A stretch of 64,000 bases of DNA. Origin: Streptomyces zagrosensis. Its GTDB lineage: Bacteria; Actinomycetota; Actinomycetes; Streptomycetales; Streptomycetaceae. The stretch spans positions 48,854 to 112,853 of the forward strand of contig NZ_JACHJL010000024.1 in assembly GCF_014203645.1 (NCBI RefSeq), in the 5' to 3' direction. The position numbers were made by a program, and so were the translations under genes. Of the stretch, positions 19,438 through 27,571 are shown piece after piece (position 1 is the stretch's first letter; each line of letters starts with the position of its first letter). Below the pieces are notes generated by a model. It was given only the letters and a program-made list of their open reading frames with translations, had not been told where the DNA came from and ran no database searches.

Positions 19438-20007
19438 TCATGCGCTCGCCGCTGGCGGGCGAGTGCTCAACTGGACGACCTCGGCTTCCAGATCGGCGAT
19501 CCGCTCCGCCATTCGGGTCATGGTCCGCTGGTTTTTCATAACCTTGCTGCCGAGCCCTTCGACGCCGCTGACCATCCGCATCGCCCCGTCGGCGGTCTCG
19601 GCCATCTTCGAAAACGCCTCCGCGTCCACGCTGTTGGGGTTGGCCGCCTCGAACGCGCACGCGCGCTGCATCTCGGCCATGGAGGCCACACTCTTGCGGC
19701 ACGCCAGCAGCGCGTCCCGGGCGCCGAACTCGTCGCCTTGGCCGGTGCGATGGAAGCGTGCGGTCATCACCCCGCGCCGCAGCGGGTCCTTGGAGCGCAT
19801 GAACTGCTCCAGCCGGTGGCCGTCGTGGGCCGCGGCCACGCGCACCCTGCGGACCGCCGACCGCAACCGGCTGCCGTCCGGCAGGCCGACACCCGCGGAG
19901 ATGTCCTTGTAGGAGACCTCGTGGCCGGCCCGCGCGTACAGCCATAGCAGCACGTCGACGGCGTCCTGCTCGGAACGGGTCGGCGGCTTGTCCTTGGCCC
20001 GGCTCAC
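19438..20007 (-). CDS. unrecognised protein, third gene of element maintenance-like operon
   Basis: The 189-residue product has a short N-terminal region that could form a winged helix (DAVDVLLWLYARAGHEVSYKDISAGVG and onward), a helical middle, and a C-terminal coiled coil (MAERIADLEAEVVQLST). I do not recognise a family. I chose the GTG at 20007 because it overlaps the previous stop as GTGA. Context with two other DNA-binding-like proteins next to the transposase suggests a role in element maintenance or gene control, which is an inference. Confidence 0.65.
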   Translation of the reverse strand: MSRAKDKPPTRSEQDAVDVLLWLYARAGHEVSYKDISAGVGLPDGSRLRSAVRRVRVAAAHDGHRLEQFMRSKDPLRRGVMTARFHRTGQGDEFGARDALLACRKSVASMAEMQRACAFEAANPNSVDAEAFSKMAETADGAMRMVSGVEGLGSKVMKNQRTMTRMAERIADLEAEVVQLSTRPPAASA

Positions 20008-20984
20008 CCCAGCTTCTCGCTCTCTTCGAGAAACGCCCGCAACGCGGCGTCGTCCAAGACCGCGTACGGGCTGGCCACCAGATCCCGGGCGAAGTCCAAG
20101 GCGGCCTTCGTCGCCTCGCACAACTGCGTGATGGTCCTGCCGCGATCGTCGCTGAACTGGACGGGATGCCGCTGCAACAGCGACAGCACCCGCAGCGTCC
20201 CAAGCCTGACCTGGGCCAGCTCGTTGAAGACCTGCAAAGCGGCATCCGCGTCGCCCGGCTCGGCGGTGGCCCGCACCGCAGCCACAGCGGCAGCGGGGTC
20301 CATCCCCTCCTCGCCGCCCTCGGGGGACCAGTTGCCAGCCCGCCCGTCGAGTTCCCGGGCGTGGCTGTCGGCGACTTCCCCCGCGGCCTGGCGGCCTGCC
20401 CGGCCCTGCTCCTTGGCCTCGCGGCGCTGGACCTCGGCGATGCCCTCCAAGGCTGCGGTGCGGGTCGCCTCGTCGGCGATGACCGCGGCCTTGACGGCCT
20501 TGGGATGCTGGGCCACGAAGACGGGACTGGAGGGCCGGACCCCGGCCCGCTCGGCCTCCGTCTCCAGGGCATCACGGCGCTCGCCCTTGGGCATCCGCGA
20601 CTCGTGGCTCTTGTAGAAGCCGTGCTCGCCGTAGAACGGCACATCGTCCTCGTCCGGGAGCTTCACGTACTCGCCCGCGACGACCTTCTCCAGCGAGGCG
20701 ACCTTGCCCGCCTCCGCGCCCCTGATCCACGCCTTGTGCAGGGCCAACACCCGCTTGGTCGACGTCTTCGACCGGCGCGCGAACTCGACCGCGCTGATCT
20801 GGCGACAAACTTTTCGGTCGAAAAGTTTGTCTTGCTGCTCGAAGCTGAGACCATGCCCGAGGTCCGGCTCGACGCGGCGTGCGACTAGCAGGGCCAGGGC
20901 CCAGCCGCCGCCGCGGTTGTGCCGTGCGAACTCGGCGATGTCGGCTTCCAGGCCGTCATCGGTGTCCTCGACGTTGTGCGCCAT
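20004..20984 (-). CDS. putative DNA-binding protein of element maintenance-like operon
   Basis: The 326-residue protein has an N-terminal region (about 10-75) ending in ISAVEFARRSKTSTKRVLALHKAW, which reads as a helix-turn-helix. A charged linker and an alanine-rich helical C-terminus follow. No catalytic motif is visible. The start ATG shares one base with the upstream stop (TGATG), and the stop overlaps the next gene as GTGA. A truncated relative of its first ~75 residues lies at 36960-37262 near the other end of the element. The overall plan recalls ParB-like plasmid proteins, but I cannot assign it firmly. Confidence 0.7.
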   Translation of the reverse strand: MAHNVEDTDDGLEADIAEFARHNRGGGWALALLVARRVEPDLGHGLSFEQQDKLFDRKVCRQISAVEFARRSKTSTKRVLALHKAWIRGAEAGKVASLEKVVAGEYVKLPDEDDVPFYGEHGFYKSHESRMPKGERRDALETEAERAGVRPSSPVFVAQHPKAVKAAVIADEATRTAALEGIAEVQRREAKEQGRAGRQAAGEVADSHARELDGRAGNWSPEGGEEGMDPAAAVAAVRATAEPGDADAALQVFNELAQVRLGTLRVLSLLQRHPVQFSDDRGRTITQLCEATKAALDFARDLVASPYAVLDDAALRAFLEESEKLG

Positions 20985-21814
20985 CACACGGCCACCGCGA
21001 CCTTCGCCGCGCGGCGGCTGCGAGCGGGCTTCGCCGCGGTGTCGAGCCGCATAGTGATCCAGGCGGTGGCCAGTTCCAGCTTGACCAGCGCCTCTCGGGC
21101 GGCGGGCAGCTGTTGTTCGACCAGTTGGGCGGACGGGTGGCGGTTCACGAAACCGCTGGCCTGGTCGCCCAGGGCCACCAGAGCCCGGGCGAGCGGCATC
21201 CAGTGCGTGGCCGGCTCGGGGCCGTCCAGGCGTTCGCGGTCGCGTTCCCGCCGGCGCTGGTCCTCGATCGTGCGGCGGACCGACGTGCGCAGGCTCGTGT
21301 CGTCGGCCAGCAGCGAGCACACGATCTTCTCCCGCTCGGAGCCGCTGAGGCCGCCCAGATAGGCCATGAGCTTGGTGGAGTCACCCGAGCCCGGGTCCAC
21401 CAGCTCCTTCAGAGCGGGCGCGGTGCCCAGGATCTGCTGGTAGTACGCGTGGGTGACGCGGTCGCGGCCTGCCTCGCGAGCCTCCTTCAGCAGGGCACGA
21501 AGCTTGGTCCAGCCCTCGTCCGCCGGTATGCCGCCGGGCCTTGGCCGGGCGCCCTCTCGCAAAGCGCTGTAGCTGACGTGCACGTCGCCTTCGGCGATGA
21601 ACTGCCGTATCGCCGGGGTGGCCATGCGGGCGGTGTGGCGGTACTCCCGCCCCGTGGCGGGCGCGAGCCCGATCTGGCCGCAGAACTCCTCGAAGACGCT
21701 GTCGTTGTTCAGCCCGGCAACGGCCAGCAGCTTGTCGCCGATCGCCAGCCTGTTCTCGCGTCCCTCGTCCATGAGGCGGCGGCCCTCACAAACGTCCTGC
21801 TCGGTGTAGGTCAT
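20984..21814 (-). CDS. unrecognised protein, first gene of element maintenance-like operon
   Basis: The 276-residue protein begins MTYTEQDVCEGRRLMDEGREN. It contains a plausible helix-turn-helix near residues 45-65 (CGQIGLAPATGREYRHTARM) and VSYSALREGAR near 80, a layout seen in actinobacterial plasmid and integrative-element proteins of unknown role. The middle is helical and the end is Lys/Arg/Ala-rich. It heads a three-gene operon coupled by overlaps. The 218 bases upstream, up to the APH stop, should contain its promoter. Confidence 0.65.
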   Translation of the reverse strand: MTYTEQDVCEGRRLMDEGRENRLAIGDKLLAVAGLNNDSVFEEFCGQIGLAPATGREYRHTARMATPAIRQFIAEGDVHVSYSALREGARPRPGGIPADEGWTKLRALLKEAREAGRDRVTHAYYQQILGTAPALKELVDPGSGDSTKLMAYLGGLSGSEREKIVCSLLADDTSLRTSVRRTIEDQRRRERDRERLDGPEPATHWMPLARALVALGDQASGFVNRHPSAQLVEQQLPAAREALVKLELATAWITMRLDTAAKPARSRRAAKVAVAV

Positions 21815-21962
21815 GCGTCGTTCCCATCAGAGATCAACTTCGGACGGGCACGCATCGTAATCATATGAACGCACCGCACAGGCAGCACCAACTACCGCGC
21901 GGGGAGGGTGTGGTGACTGTTCGTCAGCGCTGAACTGCGGTGTTAAGCGGAGACCCTCGCTA

Positions 21963-21988
21963 CAGGTTCATCTTTTAGGGTGAACCTG
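21963..21988. terminator. hairpin downstream of the APH-like gene
   Basis: CAGGTTCA (21963-21970) pairs perfectly with TGAACCTG (21981-21988) around a ten-base loop. It lies 45 bases past the stop of the last gene of the long minus-strand operon and could terminate it. No T-run follows on the minus strand, so termination strength is uncertain. Confidence 0.45.
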
Positions 21989-22032
21989 GTGTGTGCCGCG
22001 TCCGCGCCCTTGTGCCGGTGGGCGGCCGGAGC

Positions 22033-22800
22033 TCACGAGAGGCGATCTCGTGCGAGCTGCCGTACGAGCGGATCGGTGCCAAGGGCTGCGTCGGCGAGTT
22101 GGTGGATGCGCCAGTACAGGTGGATTCGGCGGCTGGCTGCCGCAGGGGGCCGGTGGGCGAGTTGGAGCACGTCTGCGGGGTTGGTGAGGTCGAGGCGGAC
22201 GGCGAGACGGGCGAGGTCGGACAGTGGATCGCCGAGGGTGGCCAGTTCCCAGTCCAGCAACAGTGGCTGGCCGTTGAATGGGCGGACGAGGTGGCCGGGT
22301 TGGAGGTCGTGGTGCAGCAGCCGGGGCTCGGTGTCCACGTCTAGGGCGTCCAGGTTGCGGTGCAGGGCTGCCGCGACTTGGGCGAGGTCGGGGGCTGCGG
22401 CTGTGTAGGTGTCCAGCCGGTTGTGGAGGTAGTCGCGCCAGGTGCGGTGGCGGGGGGCTGCGGCGAGCCGTCCGACGTGCTGGCCGGGGATGCAGTGGAC
22501 GGCGGCGAGGGGGCCGTCGAGCTCGTCCAGGAGCCGGTCGGTGGGTGTGGGCTCGGCGTGGACCGCGCTCTGCGCGGTCCACGCTGGCCTGCCGTTGGGA
22601 TCGGCCCCAAGGAGCCGCGGAGCCGGGCCGTTGTGCTGGGTGAGCAGGGCGAGGGCGGCGGCCTCGTTGGCCGCGCGGGCCCGGTCACCGTAGTGCTTGA
22701 GCACATACGGCACGGGGGCGTCCACGTACCAGACGCGGTTCGCCTGTCCGGTGGTGATCTCCTGGGCGTCTGAGGGGACCTGGCCGTCTATCGCCGCCAT
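22033..22800 (-). CDS. aminoglycoside phosphotransferase-like kinase, variant active site
   Basis: The 255-residue APH/choline-kinase-fold protein has a Brenner-type catalytic loop reading LLHHDLQPGHLV and a metal-binding DWE in LLLDWELATLGDPLSDLARL. The asparagine normally five residues after the catalytic Asp is His here, so metal binding may differ. N-terminal residues VWYVDAPVPYVLKHYG fit the nucleotide-binding sheet with its Lys. This fold phosphorylates small hydroxyl compounds; in this sugar operon a sugar or glycan is a likelier substrate than an antibiotic, which is an inference. The start ATG lies eight bases after the Nudix stop. It is the last gene of the operon. Confidence 0.8.
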   Translation of the reverse strand: MAAIDGQVPSDAQEITTGQANRVWYVDAPVPYVLKHYGDRARAANEAAALALLTQHNGPAPRLLGADPNGRPAWTAQSAVHAEPTPTDRLLDELDGPLAAVHCIPGQHVGRLAAAPRHRTWRDYLHNRLDTYTAAAPDLAQVAAALHRNLDALDVDTEPRLLHHDLQPGHLVRPFNGQPLLLDWELATLGDPLSDLARLAVRLDLTNPADVLQLAHRPPAAASRRIHLYWRIHQLADAALGTDPLVRQLARDRLS

Positions 22801-22808
22801 GGTGTGCT

Positions 22809-23285
22809 TTAGGCGACGTCGCCGAGGTAGCCCGCTTGGGGCTGTCCGGTGGCGAGGGCGGTGATGGGCTGCCGCAGCGCGTGGGGCAGCAGGTTCAGGC
22901 CGGGTACCTTCTCCAGCTCGACCCATTCCAGGCCGGTCTGCACCTGGTCTTCGGCGTGTCCGCCGAGCGTGCCCGGGTCACCTTGGGGTGTGCAGTGGAA
23001 GATCGCTTCGATGCGGTGGGTGCCAGCTTCGGTAGCGGCGTGTTCGTGGTGGGCGCCGATGTACTCGCGCAGCCACAGCATCCGGTCAACGGTGACGGTC
23101 AGGCCGGTCTCCTCGTGGACCTCGCGGCGGGCGGCCTCGTCGAGCGGTTCGCCGGGGAGTTGACCGCCGCCGGGCAGGAAGTAGCAGTCCTGGCCCTCCC
23201 AGGTAGCCCGCTGGAGCAGGACGCGGCCGTTATGGACGACGACAGCCTTGGCGCAGGTGCGGATGGTCGGGGTGAGGGGCTCGGC
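22809..23285 (-). CDS. Nudix hydrolase
   Basis: The 158-residue protein contains a complete Nudix box, from GGQLPGEPLDEAARREV through HEETGL, matching Gx5Ex7REUxEExGU. It would hydrolyse a nucleoside diphosphate linked to another moiety, possibly a nucleotide sugar in view of the neighbours. I chose the GTG at 23285, with GGAG seven bases upstream; a TTG at 23300 is the longer alternative. It follows the GT2 gene by 46 bases and precedes the APH-like gene by eight. Confidence 0.88.
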   Translation of the reverse strand, partial: AEPLTPTIRTCAKAVVVHNGRVLLQRATWEGQDCYFLPGGGQLPGEPLDEAARREVHEETGLTVTVDRMLWLREYIGAHHEHAATEAGTHRIEAIFHCTPQGDPGTLGGHAEDQVQTGLEWVELEKVPGLNLLPHALRQPITALATGQPQAGYLGDVA

Positions 23286-23331
23286 CACGAGGGGCTCCAA
23301 CTCTGGTCCGGTGGTGGGGTGGATAGGGATG

Positions 23332-24912
23332 TCAGCGTTCAGTCTTGCCGAAACCGCGGTGGCGTCCGGTGACCTTCGCCAAGATCAGTCGCCAGGGCCC
23401 GGCCAGCCGTACGAACGGTTGGAGTGGGCTGGCCGCGATCAGCGCCGCCGGGTACCGGGGGGATGTCCGAGGCAGCGGGCCCAGGGGAGTCGGCGGGGTG
23501 ACGGCCGCGTGCAGCACGGGGGCTAGGGCCAGCAGCCGGGCGGTCGTCACGGGGCCGTGCAGGAGCACACCGGCCGTGGCGACGGCGGTCCATGCAGGAC
23601 CCGCTGACCAGGCGCAGATGATGGCCGCGGCGATCAGCGGGGTGCCGATCAGCCAGGCGGCCTCGTCCACCCACTCCCGGGCCACCAGCACGGCCTTGGC
23701 CGGGCGGGAGATGGCGGCGGGCAGGTGGGCGACGGCTGCCGCGTGGCGGTCGGGGCGGGCGCAGGCGGTGAAGGCCAGCGCGTGAAGGTTGGTCAGCCCC
23801 GACGGTTCGGTATAGGGCTCGTCGAGGACGGCGACCGTGGATGCGGTGAGGTCGGCGCCGAGCAGGGACAGACGGTGCCCGGTGGCGAGGTCTTCCATCG
23901 GCTCGGGAAAGCCGCCGAGCGCACGAACGGCGGGGAGGTGAACCGCCATTCCGCAGCCCACGGCGTACACCATCGGCCGCAGCCACATCCGCACCGCCTC
24001 CGGCAGCCGGGAGGCGGCCAGGAGACGGTGCAGGCGCAGGCGGGCGAGTTCGATGCCCAGCGAGCGCCGCAACTGGTACACCCATTCCCCGGCCAGCAGC
24101 AGACCGACGGGGCCGGTGGGGAAAGGGCGGCGGGCCAGCAGCGGCAGCCGCTGCTGCTGGATCAGCGCCGGGGTCTTCCCCGTGCGGGCCCGGTGGGCGG
24201 TGGCTGTGGCGGCGAACGCTGGAAGTGTGCGGCGGTCGGGGACCGCATCGGCGTCGTAGACCACGACAAAGGTGCCGTGTGCGTGTTCGTCTGGCCGCCA
24301 GTCGAGCGGGCCGAGGACCTGTGCGAGGCGGTCGAGGGCGAAGTTCAGCTGTCCGGCCTTGCGCCCGCCGAGATCGGGCTGGTGCAGGTGCACCAGCGGC
24401 AGCCCGCCGCCGGGCGGGTCGGCGGCCAGGGACGCGATGACTTCGGCGGTGGTCGGCTCGGCGTCGAACAGCTCGGTCAGCACCCGTACCCGGTCCGCGG
24501 GCGGGGCGGCGTTGACCGCTTCGGCGACCTCCTCGCAGCGGGCAGCGGGGAACAGGCCCCGCAACTGCCCGGCCGTGAGCGGGGAAGCGGCGGCCAGGGC
24601 TGTCAGCCGTGCGCGGTGGCCGGTGCGGGCGGAGGCTTCGCGTTCGGTGGTGATGACCACGACGGCGGCCCGCCCGCGCGGGTAGTCCAGCGCGGTGAAC
24701 GCGGCCACCGTCTGCGCGGCGATCGTCTGCTCGCGCAGCATCGGCAGCAGCACCACCAGCCACGGCACCGCCTGCGGCCGGCTGGGTGTACTGCCGGCAG
24801 CGGCCAGTAGCCACCTCGTGCACACCTCGACCGCTGCCGCAGCCCACACGGCGCGGGCCAACAGCAGCGTCACCAGCACGGGTACGGCGATCTGCAACCA
24901 CACCTCGCTCAC
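23332..24912 (-). CDS. membrane glycosyltransferase, family 2-like
   Basis: The 526-residue protein has an N-terminal membrane helix (LQIAVPVLVTLLLARAVWAA), a GT-A type catalytic region and C-terminal membrane helices (WLIGTPLIAAAIICAWSA and following). The catalytic region carries VVYDADAVPD as the DxD metal site, the acidic EPMEDLATGHRL segment and a QQQRLP motif. Such enzymes transfer a sugar from a nucleotide sugar at the inner face of the membrane. The region resembles the membrane glycosyltransferases of mycofactocin-type loci in layout only. I chose the GTG at 24912 because it overlaps the GT4 stop as GTGA; the longer open frame crosses upstream genes in another frame and is spurious. 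Confidence 0.85.
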   Translation of the reverse strand: MSEVWLQIAVPVLVTLLLARAVWAAAAVEVCTRWLLAAAGSTPSRPQAVPWLVVLLPMLREQTIAAQTVAAFTALDYPRGRAAVVVITTEREASARTGHRARLTALAAASPLTAGQLRGLFPAARCEEVAEAVNAAPPADRVRVLTELFDAEPTTAEVIASLAADPPGGGLPLVHLHQPDLGGRKAGQLNFALDRLAQVLGPLDWRPDEHAHGTFVVVYDADAVPDRRTLPAFAATATAHRARTGKTPALIQQQRLPLLARRPFPTGPVGLLLAGEWVYQLRRSLGIELARLRLHRLLAASRLPEAVRMWLRPMVYAVGCGMAVHLPAVRALGGFPEPMEDLATGHRLSLLGADLTASTVAVLDEPYTEPSGLTNLHALAFTACARPDRHAAAVAHLPAAISRPAKAVLVAREWVDEAAWLIGTPLIAAAIICAWSAGPAWTAVATAGVLLHGPVTTARLLALAPVLHAAVTPPTPLGPLPRTSPRYPAALIAASPLQPFVRLAGPWRLILAKVTGRHRGFGKTER

Positions 24913-25928
24913 CGTTCCTCCAGCAGCCGGTAGAGGTCGCGCATCTGCTCGGCGACCGAAGGCCAGGCGAACAGTTCGGCTTGTTCGCGGGCCGCGGCCC
25001 GCCGCACCGCGTGTGCGGCGGTGCCGGTCTCGGCGAGGATCTGTTCGACCGCCTCCGCCGCGGCGGCAGCGTCGCCGGGCGGGGTGAGTACCGCTGCCCG
25101 GCCGCGGCCCGCGTAGTACCGGATGCCGCCGACATCGGTGGCCACCACCGGGGCGCCGCACGCCATCGCCTCCAGCAACGCGTTGTTGGCGCTCGCGTCG
25201 ATGAGCGGCAGCAGCATCACAGCGGCCTGCCGGTACAACGCGATCAGCCTTTGCTCGGTGATGCCCTCCAGGACGCGGGCGGCCGGATGCCATGGCCTGC
25301 GGCTGGCTTGCCGGGTGACGACGATCAGCTCGACGCCGCCGCCGTAACGGCGGTACAGCCGCTCGTGCACGGCGTCCAACACCTCCCAGTCCCGCAGCCA
25401 CCAACCGACCGTCAGCACCCTCAGCCGGTCCCAGGACGGCGGCCAGGGCGGTGGGGTGAAGGCGGTGGTGTCGATCCCATGGGGCACCAGGTGCACACGC
25501 TCGCAGGGCACCAGGTCGGTGAAGAACGCCTGCTGGTGCGAGTCGAGGACGACGATGTGCTCGGCCGTCGGCGCCAGCCTTCGCCACGTTTCGGGCGGAA
25601 GAAGCTGTTTGAGATGGGCGGGTGGCTGGTGGTAGGTCACGGCGGTCGGGCCCAGGCGGTGGCGGGCGAACCAGTATTGCTCGTCCCCGTACAGCACATG
25701 GGCCGCCTCGCAGGAGGCCAGCAGGTGCAGGTCGGTGGCGAAGTGCTCGGCCGGGTAGAACGGCAGCGGGCAGCGTTGGGCGAGCAGGCGGTGGGCGGCC
25801 CGCGCGGCCGTCGTCGCGAGCGGGCCGACGGGTGGGGTGATGCGGCGGACCTGTGGCAGGTGGTCCAGGAGGCGGTCGTAGCCGCCGTGGGTGGTGTGCC
25901 AGGGCACGCGGACGACGGAGGCGATCAT
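24909..25928 (-). CDS. glycosyltransferase, family 4-like
   Basis: The 339-residue GT-B fold enzyme has VHLVPHGIDTTAF at the inter-domain region and the nucleotide-sugar-binding segment NNALLEAMACGAPVVATDVG, with the EAMACG core typical of GT4. It would transfer a sugar to a soluble or lipid acceptor in the cytoplasm. The ATG follows the kinase stop by six bases with GGAGG upstream, and the stop overlaps the GT2 start. It is part of the coupled operon. Confidence 0.9.
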   Translation of the reverse strand: MIASVVRVPWHTTHGGYDRLLDHLPQVRRITPPVGPLATTAARAAHRLLAQRCPLPFYPAEHFATDLHLLASCEAAHVLYGDEQYWFARHRLGPTAVTYHQPPAHLKQLLPPETWRRLAPTAEHIVVLDSHQQAFFTDLVPCERVHLVPHGIDTTAFTPPPWPPSWDRLRVLTVGWWLRDWEVLDAVHERLYRRYGGGVELIVVTRQASRRPWHPAARVLEGITEQRLIALYRQAAVMLLPLIDASANNALLEAMACGAPVVATDVGGIRYYAGRGRAAVLTPPGDAAAAAEAVEQILAETGTAAHAVRRAAAREQAELFAWPSVAEQMRDLYRLLEER

Positions 25929-25934
25929 GGCAGG

Positions 25935-26486
25935 TCATGCCTCCTTCGGGGCGAGAAGACCGAGGGATCGCAGTTGGGGAGCGATGGCCGCGGGGTGGTC
26001 GAGGCGGACAATAGGCAGGCCGTCGGCCCGGTCCGGGGTCAGGCGCATCGCCCAGCGGCGGCGGTGCTGGTGGTGGTGGGCGGGGCCCCACCACAAGATC
26101 GAGTCGCGGGCGAACAGATGAGAGAAGGTCTCCCGGTTTCCGGCGAACAGCTCCTGCCGGGTGCCGGCCCGCCGCAGCGAGCGGCGGATCAGCCGCGGCA
26201 GGCAGATCCGCAGTGGCAGGTCGAGCCATATGGCGAGCTCGGCGCGGGCCAGCAGCGTCTCGCCGGCCTCGCCGCCGTAGTTGCCGTCCGCGATCCAGGT
26301 GTCCGCAGCCAGGGCGTCATGGACGCCGGCGTGGAAGACGGACGCGTTGACCGGTGTCCAATTCGGTCCCCAAAACAGCTCGTCCATGTCGAGGTGGGGC
26401 CGGCCGGTATGGGCGGCGATGGCGGTGGCGAGGGTGGACTTGCCGGAGGCCACCGGCCCGACCAGCGCGATGCGCTTGGGGCTCAC
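25935..26486 (-). CDS. small P-loop kinase (adenylate kinase / topology-modulation-like)
   Basis: The 183-residue protein starts with RIALVGPVASGKSTLATAIA, a Walker A motif. HLDMDELFWGPNWTP follows, a pattern seen in small AAA/adenylate-kinase-like proteins annotated as topology-modulation proteins, with a lid-like arginine-rich region (RLIRRSLRRAGTR). The phosphate acceptor is unknown. The GTG start overlaps the upstream HPr-kinase-like stop (GTGA). It is the second of three kinase-type proteins in this operon. Confidence 0.8.
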   Translation of the reverse strand: MSPKRIALVGPVASGKSTLATAIAAHTGRPHLDMDELFWGPNWTPVNASVFHAGVHDALAADTWIADGNYGGEAGETLLARAELAIWLDLPLRICLPRLIRRSLRRAGTRQELFAGNRETFSHLFARDSILWWGPAHHHQHRRRWAMRLTPDRADGLPIVRLDHPAAIAPQLRSLGLLAPKEA

Positions 26487-27571
26487 AGCAGCCTCCGGGT
26501 GACGGTGTCGGCGATCCGTTCCAGCAGGTGTGCGGTGTGCACCCCGGCCGTCACCCGCATCACCGGCACCCGGGCGACCAGGTCGTCCATGAGGTCGGCA
26601 GCCTGACGGGCCAGTTCGCCCGGGTCACGGGTGCGGTTGGCGAACCACGGGTGGAGCCAGTCCTCGTCATCCGGGGTGCAGCACACCGCGTTGAGCGCGT
26701 CGCGGGCCGCCGCCGGGCAGGGGAAGGTGATGCTCAGCTCCTGGTCGTCGTCGCTCAACTGGGGGAGGACGACGAGCCGCAGCGGGGCGCTCTCGCGGAC
26801 GCGGGCGGCGAAGGCGTGGGCGAAGTCGTGCGGGGTGCACGAGGCTTTGCGCGCGACGCCGAAGCCGGTCGGCAGCACGCTGTGCGGCGGCAGGCTCTCG
26901 CGCGGGGTGAGGGCGGACAGTGTGCCGCCGGCGATCCGGACCGACAGCGGCACCCCCACCACGCTCGCCGCGGTCTCGGTGACCAGCACACGGTCGGAGC
27001 CGATGAGATCAGCGCGGCGGTGGGCGGCCAGCGCGGTCAGCACGGTGGTCTTGCCTGCCCCTGACGGCCCGGCGACCAGCACGCCGTGGCCGTCGACCGC
27101 GGCGGCTGCGGCGTGGAACGCGGTCCAGCCGCGGTGCTCGGCACAGCGCAGGACGGCCTCGCGGATCACGCGCAGGGCATACCGCTCACCGCGGTCGGTG
27201 CCCGGATGCAGCAAGATGTGCAGCCCGCCCGTCGCGTCCCTGGCGTACAGATGGTCTGCGGGCAGGTGCGAGCCGGGCTCGGGCCACCACCAGCAGACGG
27301 GGCCGATCAGGGACAACCGGTACGGCTCGCCGCGGAAGGGCACCACCGGCAGCGAGGGTGTGGCAACTAGGCGGGCCATCCGGTCGCGCAAGAGGTCTGC
27401 GCTGTAGTGGACGCGGATGTGCGTGCGCTGCCCGCACAGCGGAGCCGGGTCGCTCTCGGGGGCGAAGTTGCGCAGGTGGATGCCCTGGTCGAGACCGAAG
27501 GCGGCATCGGTGTGGATGTGGAAGCGGTGCCCGGCGAAGAGCATCGGCTTGTTGCTGGTGCGGCCGTTCAT
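26483..27571 (-). CDS. HPr kinase/phosphorylase-like protein
   Basis: The 362-residue protein has an N-terminal domain of about 190 residues without obvious motifs. A HprK-like P-loop region follows: FHAAAAAVDGHGVLVAGP then SGAGKTTVLTALA. The upstream histidine and glycine pattern matches the C-terminal domain of HprK. Actinomycete proteins of this kind are not true HPr kinases; some occur in peptide natural-product clusters, others are uncharacterised. The ATG at 27571 overlaps the flavoprotein stop as ATGA. The function here is open. Confidence 0.78.
   Translation of the reverse strand: MNGRTSNKPMLFAGHRFHIHTDAAFGLDQGIHLRNFAPESDPAPLCGQRTHIRVHYSADLLRDRMARLVATPSLPVVPFRGEPYRLSLIGPVCWWWPEPGSHLPADHLYARDATGGLHILLHPGTDRGERYALRVIREAVLRCAEHRGWTAFHAAAAAVDGHGVLVAGPSGAGKTTVLTALAAHRRADLIGSDRVLVTETAASVVGVPLSVRIAGGTLSALTPRESLPPHSVLPTGFGVARKASCTPHDFAHAFAARVRESAPLRLVVLPQLSDDDQELSITFPCPAAARDALNAVCCTPDDEDWLHPWFANRTRDPGELARQAADLMDDLVARVPVMRVTAGVHTAHLLERIADTVTRRLL

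Noticed and set aside
23332..26229. A single 965-residue open frame spanning glycosyltransferase and kinase genes
   Set aside because: Only its last 526 residues are protein-like. Upstream it runs out of frame through the GT4 and kinase genes, which have better starts and overlaps.
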